Assembly (NCBI GenBank): GCA_015680685.1
Contig: MNCI01000852.1
Location: 282,072 to 346,071, forward strand
DNA length: 64,000 nucleotides
Direction: 5' to 3'
From: Gnetum montanum
Taxonomy: Eukaryota; Streptophyta; Gnetopsida; Gnetales; Gnetaceae
Part shown: piece after piece, positions 22,697-34,343 of the stretch
Position numbering within the stretch: position 1 is the first letter of the stretch
Layout of the letters: the number at the start of each line of letters is the position of its first letter
Notes under the pieces: generated by a model
Told to the model about the DNA's origin: nothing
Database searches by the model: none
Seen by the model: only the letters and a program-made list of their open reading frames with translations
Program-made: the position numbers and the translations under genes

Positions 22697-23863
22697 NAAA
22701 GGCCCCTCTCATTTTTCATTCTCTCCTCCTTCGTTTCATCAGAATGGTGGTGGCTCTTAGGTGAAGGCATTCTTGTTACTTCAAGTGGATGGATTGGCCG
22801 AATGCATTAATGTGAAGTCACTAGATGTGGTGTGTTGAGGCTGGACTTGGAATGGGATCTACTAAGTCACATTAATCATTAACATACATAAGGGGCAGTA
22901 CACCACCTTGTTCTTGAGACTCCATTCCATTCTCTCCTTTCAATCCTTCTTTCCCCATCTATCACCTCATTGTCAGTTGTATTAGTAGTCCATATCTTGG
23001 TGGATGCATTGTTTTCTTTTTGGTAAACTCTTGTGGTTAAGACGTTAAATCTTATTCCAAATGACATTCCTAGAGCCTATGGACTCTTTGAATGTGGGTT
23101 TGTCAGGGCATTAAGGGCATGAGCCTACTTTGGGGAGGACCCACTGGCATTCCTATTTGGTACACCAGTTAAATTCTTTCCTTTAACATTTCTGAATCCA
23201 CTCTATTTTGTTCATTTCCATCTTGACATCCACTTCATTGACGTTATAGATGTTTCTTTTTCTCCATATTTGTCGTTCTTTTTCTTTCTCCATTCTACCG
23301 CTATCGGAGGTTCGCTCTTAGTCATGGGGGTCCTGATCCAATTTTTTCGATTTTCTCCTAACCCCTACACCTTCGGTAGCCACCACTATTATATCTCCAG
23401 ATCCGTATCTGCCATACCACAACCCAACCAATGGACCTTTTACCAAATCAAGGTATCAATTGCATTGAGATTCATTTACCCTTGCTAATATAAGATTGTG
23501 TTATTTGTGCATATGATAATCATAAAAAAATGGATTGGATCTGGAGAGAACACTTGGAATGGATCAGTGCTGAAGCAGCTATGCAAGGAGCAAGATTGAT
23601 GGCGTGCTTATGGATAGACAACGAAAGGTGCAATCTTGGCGTTGGTAGCAACAGACTTCTTCTCTCTTCTCTCTTACCTGCCAAATAAGGCCTGATGTCA
23701 AATGTATAAAGTGTTCACTCTTTTTGTCGTAGACACCAGTTTTGTCCTGTTCTGTAATGATGATCTATTCACATGTCGTCCCATTTACCATTAGTTCCAT
23801 TCAAGTTAATAATCCCATACCTTTCCAATATTTTGTAAGAAACTCGAGGACAAGTTTTTATTC

Positions 23864-23875
23864 AATCATGGGGTA
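23864..23875 (+). other. ATH3 polypurine tract
   Basis: AATCATGGGGTA directly before the 3' LTR, as in ATH6 (AATCATGGGGGTA). Confidence 0.75.
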
Positions 23876-24703
23876 TGATGGGACGTGATATCGCATGGGC
23901 CGCGATATCGTGTCCTCACTACGATATCATGTACCCGATGTATCGTACATGATATTGCAGTCTGCCATCATTTCTATAAATAAGAAGCAGCTCTCCCTTG
24001 TTTCTCCATCTAGATCTAGACCCTTAGCAAAACTCTGGTAATTTTACCTCTCCAAAGATAGAATAATTTCCATGTGCCCACAGTAGGAGCTCCAAAGTGA
24101 ATGAATCTTTATTCGAGCAAATATTGTACCTGAACACAAGTTTGTGTACGGAAATAAAGACGAACTGTTGGATAAACCTTGCAGTGCATGGACTAGCCTA
24201 AATAGGACTTTAATTATTGTTATTTATTATTCATTATTTAAATGCTTTATTAGTTAATTAAATCTCTCTCAACCCTTCTTCCATAGTTAAGTGCATTCAA
24301 TATGACCACTTCAAGCACGTGCGTTACGCTTGGTGATCCCAGTAACGAATAGCGTTTGGTAATCAAGGTTGCATTGGTTTAGGGTGTGGACGGCAAGTGG
24401 GAATGGATGTTGATGCTAGGTTAATTAAGGCTTAGTTAGTTAGTTAAATTTAGTTAATTAGTTTCTTCACCCTTTACCTCATTAGCATAGGAGATAAAAC
24501 AAAAAAGATATAAAAATCACATACCTCAGACTTACTTAACCATACAACCATGACAAATACAAGTAAGTCTAGTAAAACAAGGAATGATTAACCTTAAGTG
24601 TTCCATAAGGCGTGTAGGCACTTAGTCTGTGGAGTTTGACCAAATCACACGTGTAACGCTCGTATTTGTATGGTTGAGTGTAGGGGTACCTCACCACTCA
24701 TCA
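23876..24703 (+). repeat. ATH3 3' LTR
   Basis: Starts TGATGGGACGTGATATCGC and ends ACCACTCATCA. Four to five decayed GATATC palindromes are at 23882-23960. TATA box TATAAATA is at 23975-23982. Followed by ACCAT. Confidence 0.93.
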
Positions 24704-24708
24704 ACCAT

Positions 24709-25184
24709 GTACCTCACTGCCAGTTTTTCATGTTTTGTTCAATGTTCTAGTTAGATATGTTAAGATTCTTAGGTAGATTTTTTCAGGATTAGATCCTTAA
24801 CTTTTCATAACCATTAATTAACCATGGGACCCATGGACACCTTGGTTTGAGAATATGTAAGAGTAAAAAAGGGCATCAGCCTACTTTGGGGAGGATCCAC
24901 TTACATATCTCTTGGTTGGGTTAGTTAAGTTCCTTATCCTTAGAAATTTTTATGATCAAATCCTTTGTGTGCACCATTAGTTGCATCCAATTGTGTGCTT
25001 CTTAATGGCATTTCTCCAACAAAATTCATTCTCCTAATCAAAACTCCTTTTTTGTGAGTAATGTAGCCCTCATCTAATGTTTCATCATGTTCATGAATTT
25101 TTTGACTCTCCAAGGTTCCCAAGTTCATGTTCTAACTCATTCTATTTTTTGAAATTTTAAATGTGAAAAATTTTCTCTATAGGC
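24709..25184 (+). other. ATH1 3' noncoding region, second part
   Basis: Continues ATH1 after ATH3. It contains the conserved block CCTACTTTGGGGAGGATCC at 24880-24899. The short minus-strand reading at 24940-25128 has no recognisable product. Confidence 0.7.
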
Positions 25185-25290
25185 TCTATCAATGAGACCT
25201 CGTCTATGGAGCCATCATGTAAATGAGACCTTGTCGACGGGACCTCATTGATGTAGCACAAAAATCCTATAAATACAGGTTCATACTTAG
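25185..25290 (+). promoter_or_regulatory. ATH1 internal LTR-like promoter upstream of the extra ORF
   Basis: CTTGTCGACGGGACCTCATT (25221-25240) followed by GATGTAG matches ATH1's own U3 CTTGTCAACGAGATCTCATT followed by GATGTGA (28597-28623). A TATA box TATAAATA is at 25268-25275; the LTR has TATAAAT at 28683. It lies about 450 bases upstream of the extra ORF. Inferred promoter; no expression evidence. Confidence 0.6.
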
Positions 25291-25717
25291 CATATTTCTT
25301 TTTTCACATTTGAGTTGAAATGAGGGGGGAGTTTTTGCATTTTTTAGAGCCTAGAATCTTCCAAGATCCATAACTTCCAAACTGTATGTGTGATTAATCT
25401 TGTTCTTTAGTCTTGTAGCTATCGGAGGTAAGCTCTACATCATTGGGGCCATAAATCTTAGGTTTTTGATGGAAAATTTTTTGAAAATTTTCTAATTCCC
25501 ACAAAGGTTTAACTAATAAACTAACATGAAAAACATCAATTTGAAGAATTTAAACCCTTCCAACAAACTCTAGTAACCTTATAAAGTAAATAATATTAAA
25601 ATAATTAATCTACTATGGTCATAACTTAGTCAAATTGTAACTACCCAATGAGATAAGGTACTTAAAGGATATAAGTTACACATTGCATGCTAATCCTTGG
25701 TTTTTTTGTGACCATAG

Positions 25718-28293
25718 ATGACATCAAAAGGAAAGCATCCATGGGAGGGAGAACCATCTCAACCAATGGAAAAATAGCCAAGAACTAGAAGGGGCCAAGA
25801 ATAGCCTCATGAGCATGCAGTAGAAACCCATGCAATGAAATCACTTTAGGTGAAGTCCAAAGTGGAATCTATTAGACAAATTATTAAAGTCACTGAGACA
25901 AAATAGTCACATCAAGATGAGGCACTAGGGCCAAGACCAAATCTTGAGGTCACCTTGATAGATGCCTTCCTCAAATAAATCACATCCAAGGAGGTTTAGA
26001 AATCTATGCTTCAAGAGCTGAACTTTGGATCCATCTTGGAGTTTGCTCCTCCAGAAGTCAAAGCTTAATTGTAGAACTCTCCATGTGGCCCATCATCACT
26101 TCCAATGGGGAGTGGTACATGGAAGAGATATACCTTTTCTTGAGCAATAGGCAAGTTAGTTCATGGTTAAAATCAAAGAAATATCTATGTCCTACTTAGT
26201 GAAATCAATCTCTTAGGCCCTTGGGTTGCCTAAAATTGGGGCCACTCTTGCAAAAATCTTAATGTAGGTAGATCTAGGCATCAAGAGAGAATGGATGCAA
26301 TGGTGTTATAGAGTGAACTGCAAGGAGTTTGGTGTTCTCATCATGGCAACATGTGCATATTTCAAATACGGCCTTTCATCTTAATCCAACAGTGAGGCCC
26401 AGCAAAAAAATAGCCTTCTCTACTCCTGCATGTATCTCTTTAAGCAGAATATTCTCTGTTAACTTTTCACCACTAATCTATCTTAAGATAGAGAAGTGCT
26501 TCAAGGAGTTCGAATGTGGAAAGAAGATACTCCCATTTCCATGCCTCTTCAAAAAATTATGCAAACAGGGAGGCATAACCTACTACACTAATGATGTAGT
26601 CTAACATGCTTCAACTACTTCCTCGGTAGAGATGATGAAGGAAAAAGTGCTTACAAAGATAATCAAAGAAGATGAGCAACAACCACCATCTCCATCATCT
26701 AGTCATGAGACAACACTGGAATCCCATGCTACCATTGAGTGCATGCACAAATTTCAAGATTAGTTCTGAAACACCATGTGTAGGAGACAATGACTGAAGT
26801 GGTTTCTCATAGAGTGGCCAAAGCACTCAATGCACCTACGACATCTATATTAGATGTTTCTACACTTAAAGATGTTCAAACATTTGTAGGAACCATTAGT
26901 GAAAGATTAATCATAGCCTAACATGAGGAATTGTTGGACCAATTGGTGGAAATTGGGCAAATGATTCCAAATGTCTTTGACCTTTCGAATACCATCACTC
27001 CAACCTAATTGAAGTTGCTCAAGGCAAGGAAAAAATGCATCATCATGGAGGGAAAGCTTAAAATATCTAGAGCAAAAAAGAAATGCTTGGCTACAGAATT
27101 TACCAAACTAAGAGCCCACGTCATTGATCTTGCACTGCTCAACCAAGAAATAATATGAGATGAAGCTCTTCAACAACTTCAGAAGAAACTCAAAGAGGTT
27201 GAGAATGCCAAAGAGTTAATAGTCTTTGACTAATATTTAGTCAATGCCACAATGTACAACATCCAAAAGGACTTGGTCTAGACTCATCGAAAGAATAAGG
27301 CCTTGACCATAGAAAATCATTGCTTGCGAAATGTTGATGCACAAAAATAACATGTTTGACTTCATCCATCAATAGTAGGAGTAGATTGCTAGGATGGATG
27401 CTAAACTAAGAAGGTTGGCAATAAAAAACAAAAACCTCTCAATGGGGGAAGTTGATGTCTTGCACCAAAAATCTATAATCAAGATCGCCACCTAGAAAAA
27501 TAAGTCCTGTAATTTCAAATGGGTAAAAAATCATTACAGGGACCAAGTGGGATTATAGAAAGAAATTAACAAGAATCATATCCAATTGGCAAAGGCAAAA
27601 GTAAATAAGGTCCTTTAGCAGCTCCAGCAAGGAGGTGATGTTTAGCAACCTATCTTTGACGGGATGAATGAATACATCAAGGCTAAAATTCGTATGAAGG
27701 AGCTACAGATTGAGGAAATTACTGGGTATATGAAGCTTGCCAACCTCTAATATGTGAACCTAGTGATGTTGACTATCAAATGATCATGGTTAGAGTTGAA
27801 AAAGCATATGGCCAACTCATACTTGTTGTATGAGGTAGAGTTCAAGCACCATAAAGAGACCAAGAAAAAGCTTGAGGTTGCAAATGTGAAACTCAAGGTT
27901 CTCAAGGAGAGGTTCATTGATTATAGATTAACTACTAAGAACTTAACTAAGAGAATGAATGACTACCAAGAGTTACAGAATGCACTCAGGGTGTTCAACA
28001 TCGAATGCAAATAGTTTGCTACTTCATTTGTTAATGTGAAGGACTTGTTCCCTACAATGCCCTATCTGTGGGATGTCCCCATTTTGGCCCACATTGGTGA
28101 TGTAGTGTGGATCATGAATGATCCTTGAAGTAAGGAGGAGAAGATGAAGGCATTATTGGATAGCTTTCATCTTCCACCAGTAGTTACAGCTGTAGCAAAA
28201 CAACCACAACAATTACCTCAACAACCATGTGTACCTAAAGTAGAAAAAGGTCCTTCAAAATCTCAAGAGCCTCCACTGCCTAGGACTATCTAA
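25718..28293 (+). pseudogene. ATH1 extra ORF remnant (homologue of ATH2 7675-10464)
   Basis: Starts MTSKGKHPWEGEPSQPMEK and ends PPLPRTI-stop, matching the ATH2 end LPPRTT-stop. Shared blocks in the same order: FGSILEFAPPEVKA (ATH2 FESFVEFAPKAIRD), LPFPCLFKKLCKQGGI (ATH2 LPFPCLIRKLCQRAGI), YTNDVV, a long Lys/Glu/Gln-rich coiled-coil stretch (27050-28010), LANL-YVNLVML, and WIMNDP-SKEEKMKALL. At least one frameshift near 26115 and many stops. The clean pieces 26329-26604 and 27796-28014 lie in this reading. That both copies keep the same ends and blocks shows this was a real protein of the family. Function unknown. Confidence 0.75.
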
Positions 28294-28524
28294 TTTTCTT
28301 CATCATCTTCTAGCCATCTAAGGATTTGTAATTGTCATTTCTTAGCTTGGTATTCAATTTTGTTGTTTAAAACACCAATTTTTGTAATGATTGCAAATCT
28401 GTACACTTGGGAACTTAGTTCTTGTTGTGTTTATTTTGTGTGTTTATAGTTAGTCAATAATCCCATACCTTCTCAAAATATTGTATAGAACTTTTTCCTC
28501 CTCTATTCACTTGAGGATGAGTTT

Positions 28525-28543
28525 TTGTTTAGTCATGGGAATA
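28525..28543 (+). other. ATH1 polypurine tract
   Basis: GTTTAGTCATGGGAATA directly before the 3' LTR; a mutated form of CATGGGGGTA. Confidence 0.65.
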
Positions 28544-29390
28544 TGATGAGTTACATTGTTGGGCCACATTGATGAGATGTTGTCAATGTAATCTTGTCAA
28601 CGAGATCTCATTGATGTGATCCCATTGATGTGGGGTTTTCCACATTGACATGTGCCCATCGATGTGGCCCCATATTTTGGCTTATAAATGTATGTCTACC
28701 TATTGCATTTATGGTAATCTTTTAGTAGTTGTAGTGAAGCTCTTGCAGTTTTTTCCTTTGAAAGTTAGAATATTTTCTAAGTGCCTGCAATAGGAGTCAA
28801 AGAAGTGTATGAATCTTTATTCGAGCACTGATGTACCTAAGTACCTCAGTGTGAATAAAAATAAAGATTATCTTTTATGATCAAACCTTGCAACACATGG
28901 AATAGATTAATTATTTTCTTGTGCATTTAATATTCATGTAATTTACCTTAAATCTTCTAAGTAATTAATTAATATTGATTAAATAGCACACATAAGTATG
29001 ACCACTTTGAGCATACATTTAACGCTTGGTAACCTAGTAGCATTCTAACATGTTGAGGATGTGTATGGTAAGTGGGAATGGATGATTATGTTAGGATTAG
29101 TTAAATATTAGCTAGTTATTAAATTACTTAAGTATTTAATTACTTTATTCTTATTCTTAGGCAACTTAAATTATAAAAGATAAAATGAAAAAAATCATCT
29201 GCCTCACTTACACTTAACCATACACTTGCATTTCACAAGTGGAACTAAGAAGATAATGATTGCAATGGTTAGATTCACCTCCTTGAAACCAATGTACTTA
29301 GAGATATAAAGTCTATGAAATTTGACTAGATTGCTGAGTGAACACTAGTGATTCCTATGGTTGAGTGTAGGGTATACTTGTTGCTCATCA
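28544..29390 (+). repeat. ATH1 3' LTR
   Basis: Starts TGATGAGTTACATTG and ends GTTGCTCATCA. U3 (28555-28665) has repeated CATTGATG / TTGTCAA motifs; TATAAAT at 28683-28689. Its right half matches window bases 1-419. Confidence 0.92.
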
Positions 29391-29445
29391 ATTCGCCAAC
29401 AATTCTCCCCTTACACATTTCCCTTTTGACAAAATGATGGAAAGA
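29391..29445 (-). other. Minus-strand Ty1/copia-like polypurine tract next to ATH1
   Basis: On the minus strand TTTTGTCAAAAGGGAAATG, then AAGGGGAGAATTGTTGGCG, resembles the (A/G)-rich GGGGGAGATTGTTGG junction between inside and 3' LTR of many plant copia elements. ATH1 begins right beside it, so ATH1 probably inserted in the first bases of a copia LTR. No copia protein was recognised nearby. Confidence 0.4.
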
Positions 29446-31199
29446 GTCCTTCTAGGTTCATCCTTTGCCTAATATTTTACCATATTCATCAATTCATCAT
29501 TCATCAAAGAATAGATAACATCATTTTCTTAGTACTCATGGGCCTTCCTGAATTCCATATTAAGATTATAGAACATATGCCTTGCTTCTAAAAGTATTGA
29601 TCTTGTAAATTTGGCCCTTATGTTCTTTATGTGAGGAGCATTCTTAAAATACCAAAAGTGTATTTGTAGTGGAAAAACTTGATGTACCATGTAATCATGC
29701 CACAACGGACTATTCTATGATTGCCTGCCTACTTCAAGAGCTGCTAAATAAGGAGCCACAAATCATGGCAATTTTCTTAACCTTCCTTCAAATCCTCCTA
29801 TAGCAATTTCTATGTAATGGGCATGGAAAAAGACTCCTCATTTACACTTGACCTTAATTTCATCTACCATAACTTGTCAACCCTTGGTATATCTTGTTTG
29901 TTAGAAATTAATACAAGACTAGATAAACAACATTTATGAGAAACTTAAGGATTTGAGCATCAAAATAATCTTTCTGGTATATAATAGGATAAAAATCATA
30001 ATAGGGCCATCTTTTGTTTAATTATCTCTCTACAATGTATTGAGAAAAAAAATAGGTCTAAACCTCTTCAGGCTTGGAACTATCGTCAAAACATGGTCTA
30101 ATAAAAAGGTGCTCATATTAAACTGAGTATTATGCTATCTTCTATACTAGTCTATAATTGGGTGTTCATGAAATAAACTAGGAGGAAAGGTTTTTTATTT
30201 TTAATAATGGCTAGAACTTTTAAATGCTAGACTAAAATAGAGGCAACATTAGAACCTAAACAGATATTCAAAGTGGCACTAAAAATGCAATGATAGAACT
30301 TGATTTTATTAAAGCTAGGAAAATTCTTCTTACACCCAAGAAATATGGAAATATTTTATCTTTCCAGATGTAACTCTTGCTCATTCACCAATATAATGTT
30401 CCCTACAATTGTCATAGTCTTCTCATTTTGAGTCTCTTATTCAAAACAACTAGGTAGAGGAACATAGTATAATTTGTAGCTTTATTTGGGACTGATATTT
30501 ATTATTTGTTCTTCCCTCTACTTAAATTTTAAATAGTTACCACTATACTCTATCTCAAAGAAAACTCAACTAATAACATCTTTAATTAAATTAGTCCTAT
30601 GTCCAAAGCCAATTTTAAGTAGGCCCATGTACTGATAGTTCTCCACTCATGTTCTTTGTCGAATACCTTTATGTGAAACTATTGGAAATAATCATGATTA
30701 GTATCATGGTAGATAAGTGATTTTGGGCCTTCCTCCTCTGGGCCTTGAAGCTTTATATCTTTAGTTGATTTTGTCCATCTTTGCAACTAAAAAATTGATA
30801 AATCAAAATCCTATAAATATTTTGTAAGTGCTTGAATTGGAACATCCTAGAATAACAAATTGGTTTCTTCTTTGATTCTAATTTTTTTCTTTGGCATCAT
30901 GAGTGTTCAGCTTATCAATTGTATGAATTATCTTGGAGGATTCTAGGTAACCCTCTACTCTCAAATAGCTCAGTGCAATTCTTGTAAAATTCATAAAGAA
31001 CTCCTTTTGCAATAGCATTCATAATGGTAGTTGATGTAATAACTCTCATATATTTAAGGAGGATTTGAAATGCAATCACCTTCAAACAGGCTTTAGATTT
31101 AGTTATTGAACTACCTTGTCAACATACTATGAAACTTACTTTCCATCGTGAGTCATTTTATTTTAAAATAGAAATAAATCCTCAACATGTGACCATTTC
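29446..31199. other. AT-rich intergenic DNA, no gene recognised
   Basis: Both strands are full of stops and no motif of a known family was seen. Possibly decayed inside of the copia-like element suggested by the tract at 29391-29445. Confidence 0.5.
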
Positions 31200-32760
31200 T
31201 TTATCTTTTGAAATGAAAAAATTGGTTTTGCCCCATTTGGGAAGTAGGAAAATGGTCATTTTTCCCCTTTTCAGTTCATATTCTCCTTTATTCAATGGCT
31301 CGAGTTCAAATAATGTAAATTTGCCCCCAATTGTGAAGGAGGAGAAATGGTGTTAATGAAATAGGGTATGATATATTTTCTCCACTTTGAGCTATGTTAA
31401 TGAAATAGGGTATGATACATTTTCTCCACTTCGGGCTATTTGATGAATGGGGAAAATTGGTTTTGCTCCATTTAGGAAGTAAAACAATGGTCATTTTTTC
31501 TATTTCGCTCTCTAGAGTAATAAATTTTATCTAGACTGTGGGGGCCAATTTTGGAATTCATTGTATTTTGACTTGAGCTTCTATCCTTTAAATGTAAATT
31601 TATGAGAAAAGTTTTATTTAATCTTTAAAATAAGAAGATTACAATTTATCCCATTACTCAATTAGAAAATGACAACTATTCCACTTTGGATTTAAGATAT
31701 TGATATCCTAGGAAATAACTATGAAGGAACTGATGAAATAACACATGGCCAACTCTTAATTGTGGAAGTGACAAATGTTACCTTTTTCAAATGGGAAAAT
31801 AGTGAATTGGGAAAATATAGAAATGGGTCAAATAAGTTTTATCCCATTTCAAATAATGTCTTTGTGGCCACTTTATCCATTTCAAACTTTGCATAACCAA
31901 AGCCTTCTTAAATAGAAAAACTGCACATTGGCTAAGTAATGAAATAAAACAAATGATTTTTATTCCATTTGAGAGATGGAGAAAATGTGCTCTTTTCCCA
32001 TTTTGTTTTTCGGGCCATAAAGTCATTGATTTTTTAAAACATGTATTACCTAGTGCTTGAATTATAGTAAATTGGACTTTTTCCATTTTGAAAATGGGAA
32101 GAAATGAAGTTTTTCTATCTCAAATCTAGTGTAATAAAAATACTATCACCTTTTATAATGTGAAAAACGTAGCTTGGCCAAATAGCAAAATGGACCAAAT
32201 GAGTTTGATCCCATTTTGTAATTTAGAGAATGACTAATTTACCCATTTCATGGTTTACACTTTATGCATTACGTGGGCCAAGATGAAGAAAAACCTTTGA
32301 TTAATCTTGACTTAACTTTTTCCTTTTTACAACTACTAAAATGGGAAATTTTGGTTCCATCTCATTTCATATATAAGTTCATTGGCCATTATACCCATCT
32401 CAATTTTCACAACAGAGAAGTCATGTGTTGGTACTGAAGCTTAAAACACACATATTATGGATCAACATTAACTTAACTAATTGTTATAGGTCATGTGTCT
32501 TTGTTTATATGAACTAGGAAAAATTAACTTTGGTAGAAGAGTGAATTGGAATAAATAGATCTTGGCCAATTTTGAATTTTCTTCATAACATAAATTGGTA
32601 GGAATTAACTTTGCTACAATTTGAAAACTTAGTCAAAACTATCTTTTACTCTACTTTAATTTTCATGCCATAAAGTCATTGCCTGCTTGTACATCTAGTG
32701 CCCAAATTACGATAAAGTTAATTTTCTCCATTTCACAAATGGGGAAAATTATGATCTTAC
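31200..32760. repeat. Decayed repeat field built on a CCCATTT...ACCCATTT core
   Basis: A core of about 50 bases recurs near 31220, 31461, 31635, 31838, 31965, 32205, 32360 and, weakly, 32740. A 44-base direct duplication (AATGAAATAGGGTATGATA...) is at 31356-31440. Spacing is irregular (120-240 bases). Looks like an old tandem array. No coding support. Confidence 0.5.
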
Positions 32761-33698
32761 CGTTTTCATTTTAGTGCTAGCCAATATGTTTGCTGACTTT
32801 TCAATGTCCAAACATGAACTTTGTCAAAAGGATTTTCTTCCAATTCATGATTTGGGATAATTTGACCTTGATTGATTACATCCTCATGCTTTTGACCAAG
32901 TAACTATTGCCAAAACTAAGTGGGTCTCTAATCTCATACATTGGTTGAATAAAATAAACATTGTTAGGCCTACTATATATATAATAGAATTGTTATGGAC
33001 CATTTCTTATACTTAGGATACAATATTTTTTACCTTACTTAGATTTGAACTTGAGACCTCTTTTGAAATTAAACCTTCATTATTATTAATGCTAACATAA
33101 CCATTACAAAATAGCCTTTAACACTTTGATAGAATGGGGAAAACTACACTATGCTATATTTTTTGAACTATGTTATTTCTTTTCTATTCCACCTCATGGT
33201 ATAAATGTAACAACAACTCACTAGAATTGGAGTTACAGTTTTCAAGATATCACATTTTCTAGTTTGCTAAAAATACCGTAAAGTTTCAACATTTGAACTA
33301 TGTGACTATGATAAGTGAAGCATAGATTAGATTTCTACATACAATTATGTAGAGAACTTAATAAATATTTCATAGGTTTAAAAAGAATTTAATTTAGAGT
33401 CTTAGTATGCATGTTACAAGTGTTTGAGTGTGAGGGTATTAGTGGAGAGAGAAATTAAGCAAAAGAACTTATAAAAATTATTTATGTTAAAATTCTTTTT
33501 AAAAAAGTAAGTTGATTCACGTGAGGCACTTCAAATATTTTAAAAGGAAAAGTAAATACATAAGCTTATATGTAAAAATAAGGTATATTTTTCACCAAAT
33601 TCTCTAGATGTTTTCTACCATTGCTTATTTTTTTTAAAAGAATCTATTGATGTTGGATCATCATTGTCTTATTTCCATAGTAGGGCCTCCCTGTTTAT
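32761..33698. other. AT-rich DNA, nothing recognised
   Basis: No ORF with family motifs and no clear repeat structure seen. Confidence 0.5.
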
Positions 33699-33729
33699 GG
33701 TTTAGGGTTTAGGGTTCAGGGTTCAAGGT
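33699..33729 (+). repeat. Short interstitial telomere-like tract
   Basis: Two exact TTTAGGG units followed by TTCAGGG and TTCAAGG variants. This is the plant telomere repeat. Too short to mark a former chromosome end; more likely capture during break repair or chance. Confidence 0.7.
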
Positions 33730-34343
33730 TGCCATCATCATTTTTGTGAAACCATGTTACGTCACATTTTTTTTAAAAGATGTTTTCTATCCTTTCTTCT
33801 TCATTTTGAAGTCAATTTTAACCTCTTTCCTTTCTTTCTTCCCCTTATAAATAGGTTATAACCTTAGATATGTCTCATCTTAGTTCATAGAATGGTGTAG
33901 AGTGCGACAAGTTAAGTGAAGTAAAAACTAATTAAGAGCATTAGATAGAAAAGGAAGATGTTAAAAATATTCTATGAGCTCTACCAACACAAGTAAGAAA
34001 TATTATTTTAGTATTCTTTTCATAGGGCTATCCCATTTTGTTTTGGATTTTCTATTCCTCCACTCTACTTTCTAGTCTTCTTTTATTCTTCTATGATTTT
34101 GATTATTATGTTGAGATTTTGCTAGATTTTTGTCATTTTGGGCCTTTTTTTTTTTTGAAAATAAGAATTTTAATCTTATCTAGATCATTTTCTATCTTTT
34201 TGGTAAAATTTTTAGAATTGTGGAAATTTTTTCCAACTTGCCTCTAGATATTTTATGAATATTTTGAATCTACTCATGACAGAAACTATGATTTTGCAAG
34301 AATTATGTAGAATTTCGGCTATCATGGATTTTTTGCTATTTTG
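33730..34343. other. T-rich DNA, nothing recognised
   Basis: Low-complexity T-rich stretch; the hydrophobic reading at 34038-34247 is explained by T-richness. Confidence 0.5.

Larger units (their letters stand above)
21781..23863 (+). other. ATH3 deletion junction and 3' noncoding region
   Basis: 21826-21990 is the protease-RT linker, still in frame with protease; the join to post-integrase sequence is at about 21990-22050. From there the T-rich region, the GTGACTTCAAGGGAA block (about 22505) and the conserved CCTACTTTGGGGAGGACCC block (23123-23142) follow. No clear extra ORF survives. 23720-23860 matches the 3' end region of ATH6 (52250-52385), including CACCAGTTTTGTC. Confidence 0.65.
17792..24703 (+). 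mobile_element. ATH3: Athila-like element with gag-protease, RT to integrase deleted
   Basis: 5' LTR 17792-18571, PBS, gag-protease in one reading, a fused junction near 21990, 3' noncoding region, polypurine tract and 3' LTR 23876-24703. It is flanked by perfect 5-base duplications ACCAT (17787-17791 and 24704-24708), which fixes both ends. LTRs differ by roughly 6% over 370 bp by eye, nearly all transitions. RT, RNase H and integrase are missing: the protease-RT linker (ending AAATTCAAATAG) runs straight into the sequence that follows integrase in ATH1 (GGGAGAGATGGCC versus GGGGAAGATGGCC). Confidence 0.93.
1..29390 (+). mobile_element. ATH1: outer Athila-like Ty3/gypsy element, degraded, with two nested insertions
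   Basis: The order is 5' LTR (left part outside the window), tRNA-Asp-like PBS, gag, protease, RT-RNase H, [ATH2 insertion], integrase, 3' noncoding region, [ATH3 insertion], LTR-like internal promoter, extra ORF, polypurine tract and 3' LTR. The two LTR copies align over about 400 bp with roughly 13% difference by eye, making this older than the elements inside it. Bases 29391-29395 (ATTCG) should be the right target duplication; the left copy lies outside the window. Pol order and motifs are those of the Athila group: protease before RT, and integrase with the DFMGP and KWVEA motifs. Every coding part carries stops and frameshifts, so the element is dead. It sits beside a minus-strand Ty1/copia-like polypurine tract, so it may have landed in a copia LTR. 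Confidence 0.88.

Noticed and set aside
25185-25290. Fragment of a separate LTR inserted in ATH1
   Set aside because: No LTR ends or target duplication, and ATH2 has a matching block at the same place before the extra ORF.
34038-34247. Small hydrophobic protein
   Set aside because: T-rich DNA gives Phe/Leu-rich readings by chance; no start context or homologue.
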